DNA from: Termitomyces sp. T153
Lineage: Eukaryota; Basidiomycota; Agaricomycetes; Agaricales; Lyophyllaceae
Length of the DNA: 64,000 bases
Direction: 5' to 3'
Assembly (NCBI GenBank): GCA_018296165.2
Contig: JACKQL020000004.1
Location: forward strand, 868,001-932,000
Part shown: one piece after another, positions 22,696-35,037 of the stretch
Numbering within the stretch: the first letter of the stretch is position 1
Layout: every line of letters begins with the position of its first letter
Notes under the pieces: model-generated
Databases searched by the model: none
What the model saw: the letters and a program-made list of their open reading frames with translations, nothing else
What the model was told of the DNA's origin: nothing
Translations under genes and position numbers: made by a program

Positions 22696-25520
22696 TCACG
22701 CGGGATCCTGTGCCATTCCAAATAGCTCCCGTAACTTTGTGAATTGTGGGGCCGGTAGCGCCTTCGTAAACATGTCAGCAACGTTGTGTTTGGTGTTGAT
22801 ATATTTTATAATGATCTCCTTCGACGCGACACGTTCCCTCAGGAAGTGGTATTTGATATCAACGTGTTTCACACGTTGGTGGAGCATCAGGTCTTCGGAT
22901 AGGTTTATTGCGGGATTGTTGTCGCAAAGTATTGTTGTGGCTGTCGTAGGTGTGTAGTCGAGGGCAGTTAGGAGTGTTCATGGCCAGATACATTCCTTCG
23001 CGGCCTCGAATGCCGCCATGTATTCTGCTTCACATGAAGAGGCTGCCACGGTCCATTGTTTCCGAGTTGACCACGATATTGCCCCGGACCCTAGCAACCA
23101 TGTATATCCTCCAACACTCCTCCTTGTATTGAGACAGTTTGCCCAATCCGAGTCTGTGAACCCTACTAGAGTCATTTATTGTTGTCCACCGAGTAGCAGT
23201 CCTGGTGTCCGAGTGCCTTTTAGGTATCATAGTGTTCGGATTGCGGCATTCCAGTGTGTCTGGGTGCAGCAATCTAGGTATTGTGATAGTTGTTGAACCG
23301 TGCATTGTATATCAGGGTGAGTCGACACAGCTGACCATGACAGGCCCCCAACCAGCCGCCTGTACGGAATTCGTGCTATCTTGTCGCGCTCACTTTGGGG
23401 TAGCTTCGAAAGGTCAACTCGTCTCAGTTTCATTCCTGGTTCAATACAGGGTTTGCATCCGATTGGCCAAATTGCTGGACAAGCTTGTCAATCAATACTG
23501 TTTGCGATAAGTGGACTTGATAATTTTCCCAGTCCCAGCTGACACTGATACCCAGTATATGTTTGGGTGTTCCTAAATCTGCTATTGTCCACATGCTAGC
23601 TATTTCCTTTTTGAATTCCTCATTTGCTGCCTTGGTGCTCACGATTGCCAAGAAGTTGTTGACGTGTACACCTGCAATTACCATGCCCGTGTTGTTCTTT
23701 CAATAGTATATGCAGGCCTCGCATTCCAATTGTGTAAACCCCCACCTTTTCATCTGTCCATCCAATGTCTTATTCCATATTCTCTCAGCTTGTTTCATCC
23801 CATAAAGACCCTTTTCCAGTTTGCATACCCATTGTTCCTTCCCTTCTTCCTCGAACCCCTTTGGTTGTTCCATGAACACTGTCTCCTCCTTTGGTAAGAT
23901 CCCATTTAGGAAGGCTGTCTTCATGTCAATTTAATTTGCATCCCATCCTAGGGTTGCCACCATGTGCAGCAGAATTCTTCAGGATTCTGCACATGCTGTT
24001 GGTGAGGTGGTTTTGGTGTAATCTTTGCTGTAGATCTGATTAAATTCTTGAACAACATGACATGTCTTGAACCTTGTAATTTTACTATTTTCATTGCATT
24101 TGATTGTGAATACTGGCCTGCCTTTGAGGATTTGATGTCCTTGGGGAACCTCCTCATGAGGTATCAAAGTCCACATGCCCATCTCCTTCAGTGAGTTCAG
24201 CTCATCCCAGTATGATTCCTCCCACTGTGGACCATCAGGTGAGTTCTTAGCCTCCTCCCAGTTTCTTGGTGCCTCCAAATCTGCTTCCAGGTTCAGGTCC
24301 AGTGGGCCTCCGATCATGTCAAGTGCTGCCAAGATATGATCTAGATTGGGTTCCTGTTTGACTCTGACATCATCTTCTGCTTCTGTCCTCTCAACAGCTT
24401 TCCTGCATTCAATCCACTCAATTCTGATTTGTTCCCCAGCCTCCCTTGATTCTCTGATGGCTTTTTTGGTGCAAGTCTCCTCACACTCTCCTTGGTTCAC
24501 CTTCTTGGTTGGGACTATGGTTCTTTTGGAACTTGGATTTGCAGTGTGTCCACCAGTTTGTCTTTGTCAACCTGTTCAGTGTGCCTCACATCTGGGGTGG
24601 TGTTGAGGACAGGTTCTGGGATAATGAGTGGGCTATCATCATCATCATGGGCAGTGGATATTGGTCTGTCAGTGGCATTCTTTTTGATCAAGTTGATCTT
24701 TGAGAAGTCCAACTGGGCCTTGGGTGGGATAGTGGCTTGTTCATCCCCAGTGGGAATTTGGAGATTGTTATGGCTCTCGATGAAACACAGATGGTATGAA
24801 CTATACACCTTCTTTGCAGCTCAATCATAGCAACAGTAAGCCTTTGAGTTCATGGTCATAACTGATTAACACACATTCAACAGATCATTCATATATCTTA
24901 GGATTATGCCTGTTCTGGATCAATACAAAGGCTTGACAGCCAATCTCACATACGTAGGAGTAGTTTGGTTTCTTCTCATACCATAGCTCATCCAGGGTAA
25001 CATTGTGAACAGCTGATGTCTTGGTCTCACCATGGAGATGGGCAGTGGTCAAATAAAATTCATCCCACAAGTATGGGGGGCACTTTGCTGTTATCCTCAT
25101 TACTCATGCCTTTCCTCTGAGTGTCTGATGCATATGCTCTACTCAACCAATGTGGGCTGAGGTATATGGGGCTCTGACTTCCAGTACTATTTCTTTTTGC
25201 TTGTACCAGTCCTTGTGAGCTTCCCCATTGAATTCACCATCTTGACCAGTCTGAAGTATCTTCAGGCAAAGCCCAGTCTCATTTTTGCATGCTAGTATCC
25301 AAGCTTTTAGCTCATCAAATCTGTCATTTTTTGTTTTCAGAGGAATCTAACATAATTATTCCCAGTGCATGATGTGATTGCTGCTTGCCCTGTTAAGTCT
25401 ACTCAGACTTTCTCAAGTTTCCTCATTGCCCAATGCCCTTCCCCCTCCTCTCTCTCCAGAGGCATCTCCAGCCAGGCATTGTTAAGTGTCAAGTCATCTT
25501 TATACTGTTGAGTGTAGAAG
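22696..25520 (-). pseudogene. Ty1/copia pol (integrase-RT-RNase H), broken
   Basis: Reading the minus strand: pre-integrase/integrase start (REEGEGHWAMRKLEKV, about 25,440), integrase core pieces (25,380-25,110), integrase end (CPPYLWDEFYLTTAHLHGET, 25,080; GCQAFVLIQNRHNPKIYE, 24,940-24,885), an acidic linker (24,808-24,515), reverse transcriptase (MKTAFLNGIL, 23,924; KLEKGLYGMKQAERIWN, about 23,820; WTIADLGTPKHILGI, about 23,600) and RNase H (FTDSDWA, 23,160; KHVDIKYHFLRERV, 22,860; NVADMFTKALP, 22,760). The catalytic YVDD motif reads HVNN (about 23,660), so both Asp are Asn. Multiple stops. 25,520-23,930 is CpG-poor while 23,930-22,700 is CpG-normal, although the element is continuous across that line. 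Gag and LTRs were not found. Confidence 0.88.
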
Positions 25521-26344
25521 CTGGTGGCACAGCTGGCAGCATGCAAAGAGAAGTTCTGGAAGATGGGCAAAGAATGGAACATAGCATATGGAGGCAGGGA
25601 TGCAGTGCAGAGGGACCAAGCAGGCCTTGGAGGTTTGGAGGCTGTGGGAATGGCTAGGGCAGTTGGAGGCATGGGTAGCAGAAGAGATAGAGAAGTGGCA
25701 GGGGGCATCAGAAGCTGGAGTGTCTTGGGCAGAGGCAGAGGCTGGGAGGAGACAAGAGTGGCTGGCCAATGAAGCAGCATCTGGATTGGGAAGGCATGAT
25801 GCATAAAGTTCTCTTTCTTCCCATTCCAGCCTTACTGAGGTGGTTTGACAGACTGGGTCCAGGAGCACAGGATTCTCCTGGACAGAGCATTGGCTGTGCT
25901 CATATTGGTCAAGGACAAATTGGTGTGGATGCCTGGAGACCTTCCTACAGAGTTGGGGCAGACAGTGGTGCAGATGGGGTGATTTTTGGCAGAACACTGG
26001 TGATGGAATGTAGTGGTTCTGGGGGCATGCTGGGAGGTGGCTGCAGAGGTGGAAGAGGCCCTACCAGGCTATCCAGAGACTTTGGCTGTGGTAGTGATGC
26101 AGATGGAGGTGGATTTGGCAGCTGTAGGGATAAAGAGGGAAATTCCAGAGGGGGAATAGGGATGAGGTGGCTCAGGCATCATCTTTTCTTGCCTATCTTG
26201 GACCACTTGCACACTCTTGTTATGTAATATTATGTACTTATAGCTTGTATCATAACTTTTTTATGTTGACTTCTTGTTTTGCTGATATGAAAAAGAAACA
26301 CTTTTAGAACATGTGAAAGAAGGATGAATAAAACACACAGGGGT
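25521..26344. other. No gene recognised
   Basis: Open frames here (a 152-codon Gly-rich frame at 25,769-26,227 plus, a 165-codon Cys/Ser/His-rich frame at 25,997-25,500 minus) overlap one another and show no domain. The sequence is CpG-poor and may be the decayed 5' part of the copia element. Confidence 0.4.
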
Positions 26345-26412
26345 TTCTGGTGGGAGTTGAATCCCTAATGAATCCAGAAGCAGGGGTTATACCCACTACT
26401 GCCATCTGTAAG
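26345..26412 (-). repeat. tRNA-like sequence
   Basis: The minus strand has an A-box-like GGCAGTAGTGGG and a B-box-like GGATTCAACTCCC about 35 nt apart. The T-arm stem is imperfect. Probably a tRNA-derived SINE or tRNA pseudogene rather than a working tRNA. Confidence 0.35.
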
Positions 26413-26960
26413 TACTAATTTCAGGGGTCCTAGGGCTTGGTGAGGTGTTGTCAGTGGGAAGTCCCAGATATCAGCAGGGGCAGTGGAGAGGTTTTTCCAG
26501 GGTTCTCAGGTGTTGTCTTCAGATCCATAGCTCTTCTAATGGACCAGGTAGTGGGGTCAGCCACAGATGAAACAGGAGTCAAGGATGTGGTCAACCTCAT
26601 AGTGGTACTTGTCCTTGACTTCAACAGGTGGGGGTTGGCTAGGGCACTGTCCAGGGAAGGGGTGCAGAGTATACTTCTTGAGGAGGCAGATTTGGAAGAC
26701 TGGGTGGAGGCCCTTCAAACCTGGAGGTAGGTCAAGCTTATATGCATGAGTCAAGACTTTCTAGAGGATCTTGAAGAGGCTGAGCTGCTTGTGATCAAGC
26801 TTGATAGAGGGTCTCCATGCCTTAAGGTTATGCCAGTCAAGCAACATCAGAGTGCCATGATTCTAGTCAGGGGTGGTTTCATGTCAAGTGTTGGCATGCT
26901 TGGAGTAGGCCTAGTTGGCAGTGTTTATTTTGTTCCAGAGGAACTGGTGGAATGATGGCC
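26413..26960 (-). pseudogene. gypsy pol 3' end with chromodomain (different family)
   Basis: The minus strand reads integrase C-terminal sequence (RPSIKLDHKQLSLFKIL, about 26,820-26,765), then [15 protein letters not shown] (about 26,730) and a chromodomain: [11 protein letters not shown] (about 26,600), YLVHWKSYGSEDNT and EPW (about 26,545-26,490). Arg-to-TGA stops interrupt it upstream. The chromodomain is unlike the EEYEVEEILD type of the two gypsy elements in this window, so it is a third gypsy family. Its LTRs were not identified. Confidence 0.75.
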
Positions 26961-27454
26961 AAAACTGTGAGACAAAGAGAGGGGTTGTTGTTGGATATGG
27001 TAGTGAGTATACTGGTAGTGAGTGTATATATTGCTAGTGAGTGTGCTGAGTTTTCATTTGTGTTGTAGTGTTTGATGCACAGGGAACTAAGCAAAAACTG
27101 GGGCCCATAACCTGTAGAGCAATGATGAGTTGTTAATTTCAGAGTCAACACAAAGGTGAGACACTGAATATATTTATGTACCTGTAGAGCAACAACAAGT
27201 TGTTAACTACAGGATTATACATAAGTAAGTGAGACAAATATGTAAGTATTACAATGTACTCTCAGAGTTGACACAAAGGTGAGACACTGAGAGTAAAAGT
27301 TTTGTGTACCATAAGTACCTTTATATTAAAATATAAAGTTCCTACAAAGATTAGCAAACATGGACACTATCCATAGTGTCATAACATATCAGGGAATGAG
27401 TAATTATAAAACAACAAAATAAAAAGAATAATAAATGGTTGTACTTAAGTCAAC
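26961..27454. other. AT-rich spacer with short direct repeats
   Basis: The phrase CTGTAGAGCAA...AGTTGTTAA occurs twice (about 27,112 and 27,182) and GTTGACACAAAGGTGAGACACTGA-type text twice (27,140 and 27,266). A similar style recurs at 34,090-34,290. No gene. Confidence 0.4.
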
Positions 27455-27817
27455 TGTCAAGGGACTTCCATTTCTGGCCTCCATGGCTTGTTCCACAACC
27501 TCTGCAGCCCATTCTAGACCTCTGCAGCTTGTTCCCAACTCCCAAAGATCTCTTGAGACCCCCAGAACTTCCTGCATTACCTCATCAATCACTCTCCTAG
27601 GGTTAGGGCTAGCTCCAGCCTTCTGTAAAGTCATTCCCATGCCTCTGCTGCCTGCTGATGTGCTGCACTGAGCAGCAGGAATCCTTGAACTTGTTCTCTT
27701 CCCCTCTGCTAGGTGATTAGTTACTGTTGTATTGTTGTCTACTTACTTGCTAATATACTTTGGATTCCCTTCTGCTGGCTGTGTGATTGAGCTGCCACTC
27801 TCAGGGGTTGCCCTTAC
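27455..27817 (+). repeat. 5' LTR of gypsy element A (363 bp)
   Basis: Begins TGTCAAGGGACTTCC and ends CCCTTACA. It pairs with the LTR at 32,901-33,257, with clear homology but many differences and small gaps, so the insertion is old or the ends come from different copies. Five bases before it (TCAAC) do not match those after the 3' LTR (TTTGC). Confidence 0.85.
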
Positions 27818-28947
27818 AAAGCCCCCCAATCCCAGCTAGACTCTGTCAGTGCTGCCCTGCCCAGGAGCACCAACTGCCCCAGCAGTACATAGTGGCCTTG
27901 AGCCTATCTGCCAACTCATTGTGCCTCAATGTAGAAATTGAGACCATGGACACCCAGTAAAATCATGGAGTCACTGTCCTTCTGGACAGTGGAGCAATGG
28001 GACTGTTTATAGACTCAGAGTTCATGAAGTGCCATGGCCTGAATATGCAGCCACTTCCCCAACCCATTCCAGTGTTCAACATTGATGGAACACCCAACAA
28101 AGCTGGCACCATCAGCTTTGTAGTAGACCTCATCCTCTGCTATTGGAATCAAACCAAGCATGCAGTCTTTGCTGTCACCAGTTTAGGCAAGCAGGACATG
28201 ATTGTTGGTTTCACATAGCTCCAGGAGCACAACCCTGAAGTAGACTGGGCTTGGGCAAGGTAACTATGAGCTGATGCCCCTGGAGGTGCTCTGCCTGTGC
28301 CACCAAGGTCAGAGAAGAGCACTGGGCTGAAGTTCAAGAATATATGGCTATCCAGGCATGCCACACTGGCCATCTTTCCTTTGCAGATCTAGACCTTCTG
28401 GACCCCCTGCCCCTGGTGTTCCTCATAGAGAGGCCCTCTACAAAGATGACTGGAGCAGTGTTGGGGCCCCAGAGGAGGAACTAGGAGGGGAGTTTGGAGG
28501 CATACATGACTCAGAGCTCCCAGACAAGGCAGTGGAAGTTGGAGACTGGATCTATGCCACCACCTTATGCTCACTGCCCTCCACTGTGGAGATCTGGGCT
28601 AGCCAGACCACATCCCAGCAGCTGGCCTAGGTGTTCACTGCTAACTCAACACTCCAGAGATTCCAGGATGTCATGCTTCTGTACCTCCATATGTTTGAGA
28701 ATGTGTTCTCTAAGGCCTCATTTAACTTCCTCCTGGAGCACAAACAGTGGGACCATGCCATTGAATTAATGCTGGATTCTAAGCCCTTGAGCTATAAGGT
28801 CTACCCACTAGTGCCCAAAGAGCAGGATGAGCTTGATTCCTTCCTGCAAGAGAACCTGGACTCCAGTTGCATCCACTCACCTAAATTTCCAATGGCTTCT
28901 CTGGTCTTTTTCATCAAAAAGAAGAACAGCTTGCTCCAACTGGTCCA
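27818..28947 (+). pseudogene. gypsy element A: protease and start of reverse transcriptase (gag deleted)
   Basis: The sequence jumps from the LTR end straight to a region equivalent to 59,040 of element B, so the leader and gag (about 1.3 kb) are deleted. An aspartic protease follows with active-site LLDSGA at about 27,980, then FAVTSLGKQDMIVGFT (28,170-28,218, stop). The N-terminal RT linker continues (VPKEQDELDSFLQENLDS, about 28,815) to LVHV at 28,947, where a solo LTR splits the RT. Several TGA/TAG codons interrupt the frame. Confidence 0.85.
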
Positions 28948-30119
28948 TGTCAGGTTCTGCTGACCATAGGGGCTCAGCTACACTGGACAAGTCCTTACCA
29001 GGCAGACATGATTCCCTGCACTGACAACTGGGCATTTGGAGGTGTCCTAAAACACTGGGGACTTGTAAGGATAGTTGGTGGAGATTGATCTGAGCAAGTC
29101 CAGAGATGTCCAGAGGTGTAGGGGACAAGCTGCAGGAAGGGGGACAGGCTTGGTGGGGTTCAGGCATAAGTCCATATGCAAGTATTGTGGGTGCAGAGGA
29201 GTCAGAGGCTATGCGAGTGATGGAAGCGGAGCCGGAGTTTGATGGGGGATCAATGGAGGTAGATAGAGTTTGGAGCCAAGCATGTAGCAAGGTCTGGAGT
29301 TGGTTAAAGAGTGTCGGGGATTTGTAATTGTAATTGCAGGGTTCATGAAGGCATTAAAGGTTGGGAAAGATAGGAACACAATGGACAGATGGATCAAATG
29401 AGATGAGATGGAGTCGAACAAAATGAGATGGAGTCAAATGAAATGAGACAGAGTCGAGACAAGATGGAGATGAGAACAAGAATAGATTCAGGCAGAGATG
29501 TGAAATGATAATGAAAACAATAATGGAATAGAGACGGGACAAGACCAGGAGACTGAGAGTAGGAGAACAGGACACGGGCATGAAACACAGGAGAGAAACA
29601 ATCAGACCATAGGTAACATTAAGCAATATCAAGACTAGAGTATGAAGAGCTACTCTACATCTTATATACTGACTACTGGGGAGCTCCAGGAGACATTGGC
29701 TGTGGCGGCAGGGCTTGGCAGAGCTTGACAGAGTCGACAGGTGTCAGTTACAATTGGAGGGTGGGCCACATTGATATGTTGATGGGATCAATTGGTGACA
29801 TGGGCCATTCCAAGGTTGTCATGATACTTCAAAGTAAGTCAGAGGAACCAGGGTGTCAAGTTGATGATGTGTAATGGGGTCAGGCATGGCAGGGGAATGG
29901 TCCCAGGGGCTCAGGAGATCCAGAGGAAGCATTGTTGACTGCGGGGAAGATGTCAGAGTTGGCCAGGGGGCCATCAGAGTTAGCTGAAGATGCGTCAGAG
30001 TTAGCCAGAGTAGGTGTAGAGCACTGTGGAAGTTTGGCAAGGCATTGGGGGAGGTTTTGGGGGAGTAGGGAGTCATTGGATAATGTGCAGGGGTCCAGGG
30101 AATGGGTCGTGACAGTCCA
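28943..30119 (-). mobile_element. Solo long LTR inserted in the gypsy reverse transcriptase, perfect target duplication
   Basis: The LTR is 28,948-30,114 (1167 bp), plus strand TGTCAGGTTCTGCTGACC to GGGTCGTGACA. It is flanked by GTCCA at 28,943-28,947 and GTCCA at 30,115-30,119. Removing it restores LVQDYW-type RT coding as in element B at 60,150. Transcribed strand minus, TATA box near 29,660-29,670. It keeps an intermediate number of CpGs. Confidence 0.93.
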
Positions 30120-32887
30120 GGACTACTGGTTCTCAACACCATGATCAAGAAGAACCACTACCCCCTACCCCTCATCTTTGAGCTCATCAATAACCTCTGA
30201 GGAGTGTGGTACTTCACCCAACTGGACATTCAGTGGGGCTACAACAATGTGTGCATCCAGGAGGGAGATGAATGGAAGGCTGCCTTTCAGACCAACTGGG
30301 GACTGTTCAAACCTCTTGTCATGTTCTTTGGACTCACCAATTGCTCAGCAACCTTCCAGACAATGATGAACAATATCTTCTGGGACCTCATCACCAAGGG
30401 CATAGTGTGTGTATACCTTGACAACATCCTTATCTACACCAAAATGCTGGAGGAGCACTGCTAGATCACACACCTCATCTTAGAATGCCTCTGCCATCAC
30501 CAGCTCAATTTCAAACTGGAGAAGTGTGAGTTTGAGCAGACCCAGATTGAGTATCTCAGGCTGATCATCTTGCACAGAGCTGCAGAGATGGATCTGGTGA
30601 AGGTGGCAGGTGTCATGGAGTGGCTAGAGCCCAAGAACAAAAAGAAAGTGCAACCCTTCCTAGGCTTCACTAACTTCTACCAGAGGTTCATCCAGGACTT
30701 CTTGCATCATGCCCACTCTCTATTCAACCTTACCACAAAGGACACCACCTGGAGCTGGGGACCTCCAGAGCAGATGGCCTTCAATGCTCTCAAGTGTGCT
30801 GTCACCTCCAAACTGGTCCTCCTCTTCCCAGACAACAACTCTCTCTTCTGGGTGGAAGCCAACAGCTCTGACTTTGCCACTGGAGCTGTTCTATTGCAAC
30901 AGTCCCCAGAGGATAGGAAGTGGCATCCAGTGACCTTTTACTCCAAGAGCCTGAGCACAGTAGAGTGCAACTACAAGATCCACAACAAGGAGATGCTGCC
31001 TATTATCCAGTCCTTTGAAGAGTGGTGGCATTTCCTAGAGGGTGCACAGCATAAATTCAAGGTTTGGACAGATCACAAGAACCTCAAATACTTTTGGACA
31101 GCTAAGAAGCTCAACCACCAGCAAGCCCAGTGGTCCCTCTATTTAGCCACCTTTGACTTCTTGCTGCACCACAAGCCAGGCTGGAGTATGGGGAAGCCAG
31201 ACACTCTGTCTCAGAGAGTGGACCACAGCACTGGAGGAGATGACAATAGCAACATCATACTCTTCTGCTCCAAATAGTTTGTGATCCAAGCCATGGAAGG
31301 CCTAGCCATTGAGGGAGAGGAGAAGGACATCCTCCAGGACATCCTCCAGGACATCCAGCATGGAAATTAGGATGGTCAGCAGGAGGAACTCATTGCCCAG
31401 GCAGCCTGGGTGCTGAAATTGGGACACACCACTAGTGCCAAGTCTGTCTACACAGACAAGTGGGCCCTCTGAGATGGGCTTCTGACCTTCTAGGACTGCA
31501 TCTACATGCCCAATGTTCCAAAGCTCTGCCAAAGGATTGTAGAGCAACACCATGACTCTTAGATCACTGGACACCCTAGCTGATGGAAAACATTGGAGCT
31601 AGTATCCCAGAACTACTGGTGGCCATGGATGTCCCAGTATATTGGGTCCTACACCAATACATGTGATCTTTTCCTCCAGACCAAGCTCCAATGCTGTCTT
31701 CCCACTGGACAGCTACATCCCCTCCCTGTACCCTCAGAACAGTGGAGTGTTGCTTTGGTGGACTTGATCATAGAGCTCCCCAATGCTCATGGTTATGATG
31801 CTATCATGGTAGTGGTGGACCTATATGGCAAGTGAGCACACTTCATTCCCACTCATGCCACTTGCTCTGCCATGGTTGCCACAAACCTATACCAGAGAAA
31901 CATCTGGAAGCTCCATGGCCTCTCTAATGCCTACATATCTAACTATGGGCCACAATTTATAGTGGACTTCACCAGAGAGCTTTACCAACTACTTGGCATG
32001 AAGCTGCACACCTCCACTGCCTACCACCCACAGTCTGATGGCCAGACCAAACATGTGAATCAGGAGCTCAAGCAGTACCTCTGCCTCTTTTGCAATGAGT
32101 GTCAGGACAACTGGAACAAACTCCTCCCCAATGCCAAGTTACAGTACAACAACCATGTTCACATGGCCATCCAGTTTTTGCCCTTCTTTCTGGACACCAG
32201 ATGTCACCCACACATGGGCTTTCAACCCTGGGCCCAGCTATTGGAGAATGAAGCAGTGAACGAGTTTGTGGACCAGATGAAGAGATCACAAGAGGAGGCC
32301 CAGGCAGCCCTGGCAAAGGCAAAGGACAACATGGCATAATATTATGACTGTGAAAGAACCCCAGCATCTAAGTACTAGCCTAGGGATTGGGTCTACCTGT
32401 ATGCCTCCAATATTACAGCTACCTGACCATCAAAACAGCTCCCACACTGCCAATTAGGACCCTCCACAGTAGAACAGCAGGTCAGGCCACTAGCCTATGC
32501 ACTCTGGCTCCCTGTGGGGATGTGCCAGCTCCATCTGGTGTTCAACATGGTCAAGCTGACTCTGGCCCTGAAGGACCCTATTTCAAGGTGACACCTGGCA
32601 CTTCTGCCACCTCCAGTAGTGGTGAACAACAAGAGTATGAGGTAGAAGAGATCCTGGATAGTCATCTGTTCTAACAACAGCTACAATACAAGGTGAAGTG
32701 GAAAGGTTATGGAATCAAGGACATCTCCTGGGAACTATGGGATAATATGCATGTGCCAGGCTGATTAGGGAGTTCCACTGGAGGCACCCAGATGCACTGC
32801 AAGCCATCCAAGGAATCTACCCCATCTCACCAGTGGACCAGGCAATCTGGAGCTTCTTTTACTCTGCACATCAAGACTCCACACACT
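30115..32887 (+). pseudogene. gypsy element A: reverse transcriptase, RNase H, integrase, chromodomain
   Basis: The RT resumes after the solo LTR (TQLDIQWGYNNVCIQEGDEW, about 30,215). The catalytic box reads YLDN rather than YLDD (about 30,411). 30,570-31,277 is open for 235 codons: connection domain (FLGFTNFYQRFIQDF) and RNase H (LFWVEANSSDFATGAVL; FKVWTDHKNLKYF). The integrase has a broken HHCC domain (31,535-31,680), core pieces VDLIIELP (31,760) and YGPQFIVDFTRELYQLLG with HPQSDGQTKHVNQE (31,945-32,065), then a chromodomain EEYEVEEILD...WKGYGIKDISWE (32,632-32,740) with one stop. At least seven frame breaks, so inactive. Confidence 0.92.
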
Positions 32888-32900
32888 AGAGGGAGGGTGA
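32888..32900 (+). promoter_or_regulatory. Polypurine tract of gypsy element A
   Basis: AGAGGGAGGGTGA directly before the 3' LTR, as in the element at 1433-1445. Confidence 0.7.
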
Positions 32901-33257
32901 TGTCAGGGGACTTCCATTTCCAACCTCTGACTTCTATTTCTGACCTCTGCAGCAACCTCCATGGCTCATTTCAGACCCCTGGAGATTTCCAGAGACCTTC
33001 AGAACTTCCCATGGTTCCTTGTCAAGCACTTTCCTAGGGTTAGGGCTAGCTCCAGCCTTCTGTACAGTTGTTCTCATGCCTCCACCACCTGCTGATGTGC
33101 TGCACTGAGCAGTGGGATCCTTAGACTTGTTCTCTTTGGATTCCCCTCTGCTAGGTGATTAGTTACTATTGTATCATTGGCTACCTTGCTAATATACTTT
33201 GGATTCCCCTCTGCTAGCTGTGTGATCAAGCTGCCACTGCTGGAGGTTGCCCTTACA
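32901..33257 (+). repeat. 3' LTR of gypsy element A (357 bp)
   Basis: Begins TGTCAGGGGACTTCC and ends CCCTTACA. It contains a duplicated TTTGGATTCCCCTCTGCTAG (about 33,136 and 33,199) that is single in the 5' LTR. The following base pairs already belong to the unknown ORF family, so the element abuts or was inserted into that repeat. Confidence 0.85.
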
Positions 33258-34018
33258 TTTGCTACCCCCTGCACCAGAAAAAGCATATAAAGTTCCATGA
33301 ACTCCAGACCTCCTGTGGCCTCTAGGAAGGATCTCAGTCCTTCCACTTGCAGCCAATAGATGCATGCAAGGGGGTCTTCCCCTTGCTTGCTGCCCCTGCT
33401 GCACCCTCTGGCTCAACCTATTGGGTACATTCAAGCAGAGGGCACTTGAGTGCCCTCCATCACAGAGGTCATTTGACCACCCAAAGATGACTGAACAGGA
33501 GTAACTGCTGGCAGTCCTCCTGGCACTACTCCACTCTCCCTCCCCACACTATGGTGTGATGTGGCAATGTCCACTGATTCATGTGGAACAGTTTGCACTG
33601 TTCCATCAAACCCTAGTTTGGACCAAGGTCTGACTACCTGACCTTCCATGGTCACTACTGTGCCCATTGCAGAAGGCAAATGTTAATATTTTAACATTCT
33701 GATTGTAATCTGTGGCAGTGAACTTCTCTTTTAGAAGTTTGGCTTCTCACTCTGCAAACAATTACATGCTCATTTGACTTGAAAAAAATGTAAGGTTTCT
33801 ATTATGGGTTGCACAACTTACAGTTCACACCTCATAAGTCAAAACCAGTCAATTGATTCTAATCTACAAAATATGAAGTAAGGCACTGCCTTACATAATT
33901 ACAGTATAGATATTTATGGGTAGTATTATGTGACACTACCATATAATATAATATATAATTAAACACATGTTACTAAAGGAGGTAACAGATGCTCTGTTAT
34001 ACAGACATTAGCAGAAGA
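33258..34018 (-). pseudogene. TE-linked unknown ORF family (copy 3)
   Basis: The minus-strand frame at 33,679-33,431 (MPSAMGTVVTMEGQVVRPWS) is a close relative of the ORF starting at 16,201. The FMELYMLFLVQGV exon is at about 33,300-33,260. Flank homology to copy 2 extends to 34,018. Stops and the LTR junction truncate the C-terminal part. Function unknown. Confidence 0.55.
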
Positions 34019-35037
34019 CCAATTTTTCTTTGAGTCACAAGGGGTCTTCACATGGTTAATAATCCCTTTCAACTGAGGATGGGGCCCTAACCTGTTGAGT
34101 ACAAAGAAATAAGTACAAAACTCAGAGCAACCACAATATGTGGTCAGCAACTATATTAAGCTCTACCTGTTGAGTACAAAGAAATAAGGACAAAATTGGT
34201 AGAGTATGTTAGTAAGTAAGTAAGAGTAAAAATGTAACTATACACACCTCAGAGCAACCATGACATGTGGTAAGCAACTGAGGTGTGGCAATCACTCCAA
34301 GCACCAGAAGTTGTTTCCCTTGGAACAAGTGCAAAAGAAACATATTATGCCATTCCTAATGCACATATTTCAAGGGGAAAAGGCATTAGACAATGTATAA
34401 TGACTTTTTCTGAAACCAAAAGCCAACAAAGAAATGGCATAACATGTTTCTTTATTCCTTTTGCCAAGGGAATCAACTCCCAGTGCCTGCAGTGTTTGTA
34501 CAAACAAAAGTCAAAATTAGGTATTAGTAATCAACAATATAAAAGGAAAGAAGACAAGATGTAGGTGCAGCATAGGCTAGAATAGGCCTGACAGACTTTG
34601 GGCTAAGGCTAGTTTGTATCTATCAAACCACTGTCCAGACCATTCAGGGGTTGACTAGGATGGCTAGTCTGAGCTTATTCTGTTGGCCTGATATCATATC
34701 AAAACCATACCCTGGTGAATCAATAGTGAGTGGATCCAGTGGAGTTGTGATCATCACTGATCATCACTTGAAGGATGGGTGAGGGATGCTTATTCAGTGA
34801 ACTGGATTGAAATGGTACAGTAGACTGCACAGAATAAAACTTGCAAAGTGTGACAAGTGTTTAATGGGTATGTACAAGTGCAAGCATCATGATGTTCATG
34901 ATGATGAGGAAGAAGAGGAGGAATTGGATAAAAGTGATATGGATGATGAAGTGAAATTGGAGCAAGTCAGATTGATGGGGCCAAAGAATGTAGAGGTATC
35001 TACAGCCACACAGTGACATTGAAAAGGCAGCCCTCAA
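34019..35037. other. CpG-poor spacer with a direct repeat
   Basis: CCTGTTGAGTACAAAGAAAT occurs at 34,091 and 34,166, each followed about 60 bp on by CTCAGAGCAACCA-type text. A 69-codon acidic ORF (34,807-35,016, DDEEEEEEL) has no homologue I recognise and may be chance. Confidence 0.4.

Noticed and set aside
25500..25997. 165-codon minus ORF as a gene
   Set aside because: Cys/Ser/His-rich frame overlapping a better copia frame; no motif.
27450..33262. Gypsy element A as a single clean insertion
   Set aside because: Flanking 5-mers TCAAC and TTTGC do not match, and the LTRs are quite diverged; recombination is likely.
34807..35016. Acidic 69-codon ORF as a gene
   Set aside because: Too short, low complexity, no homologue or splice context.
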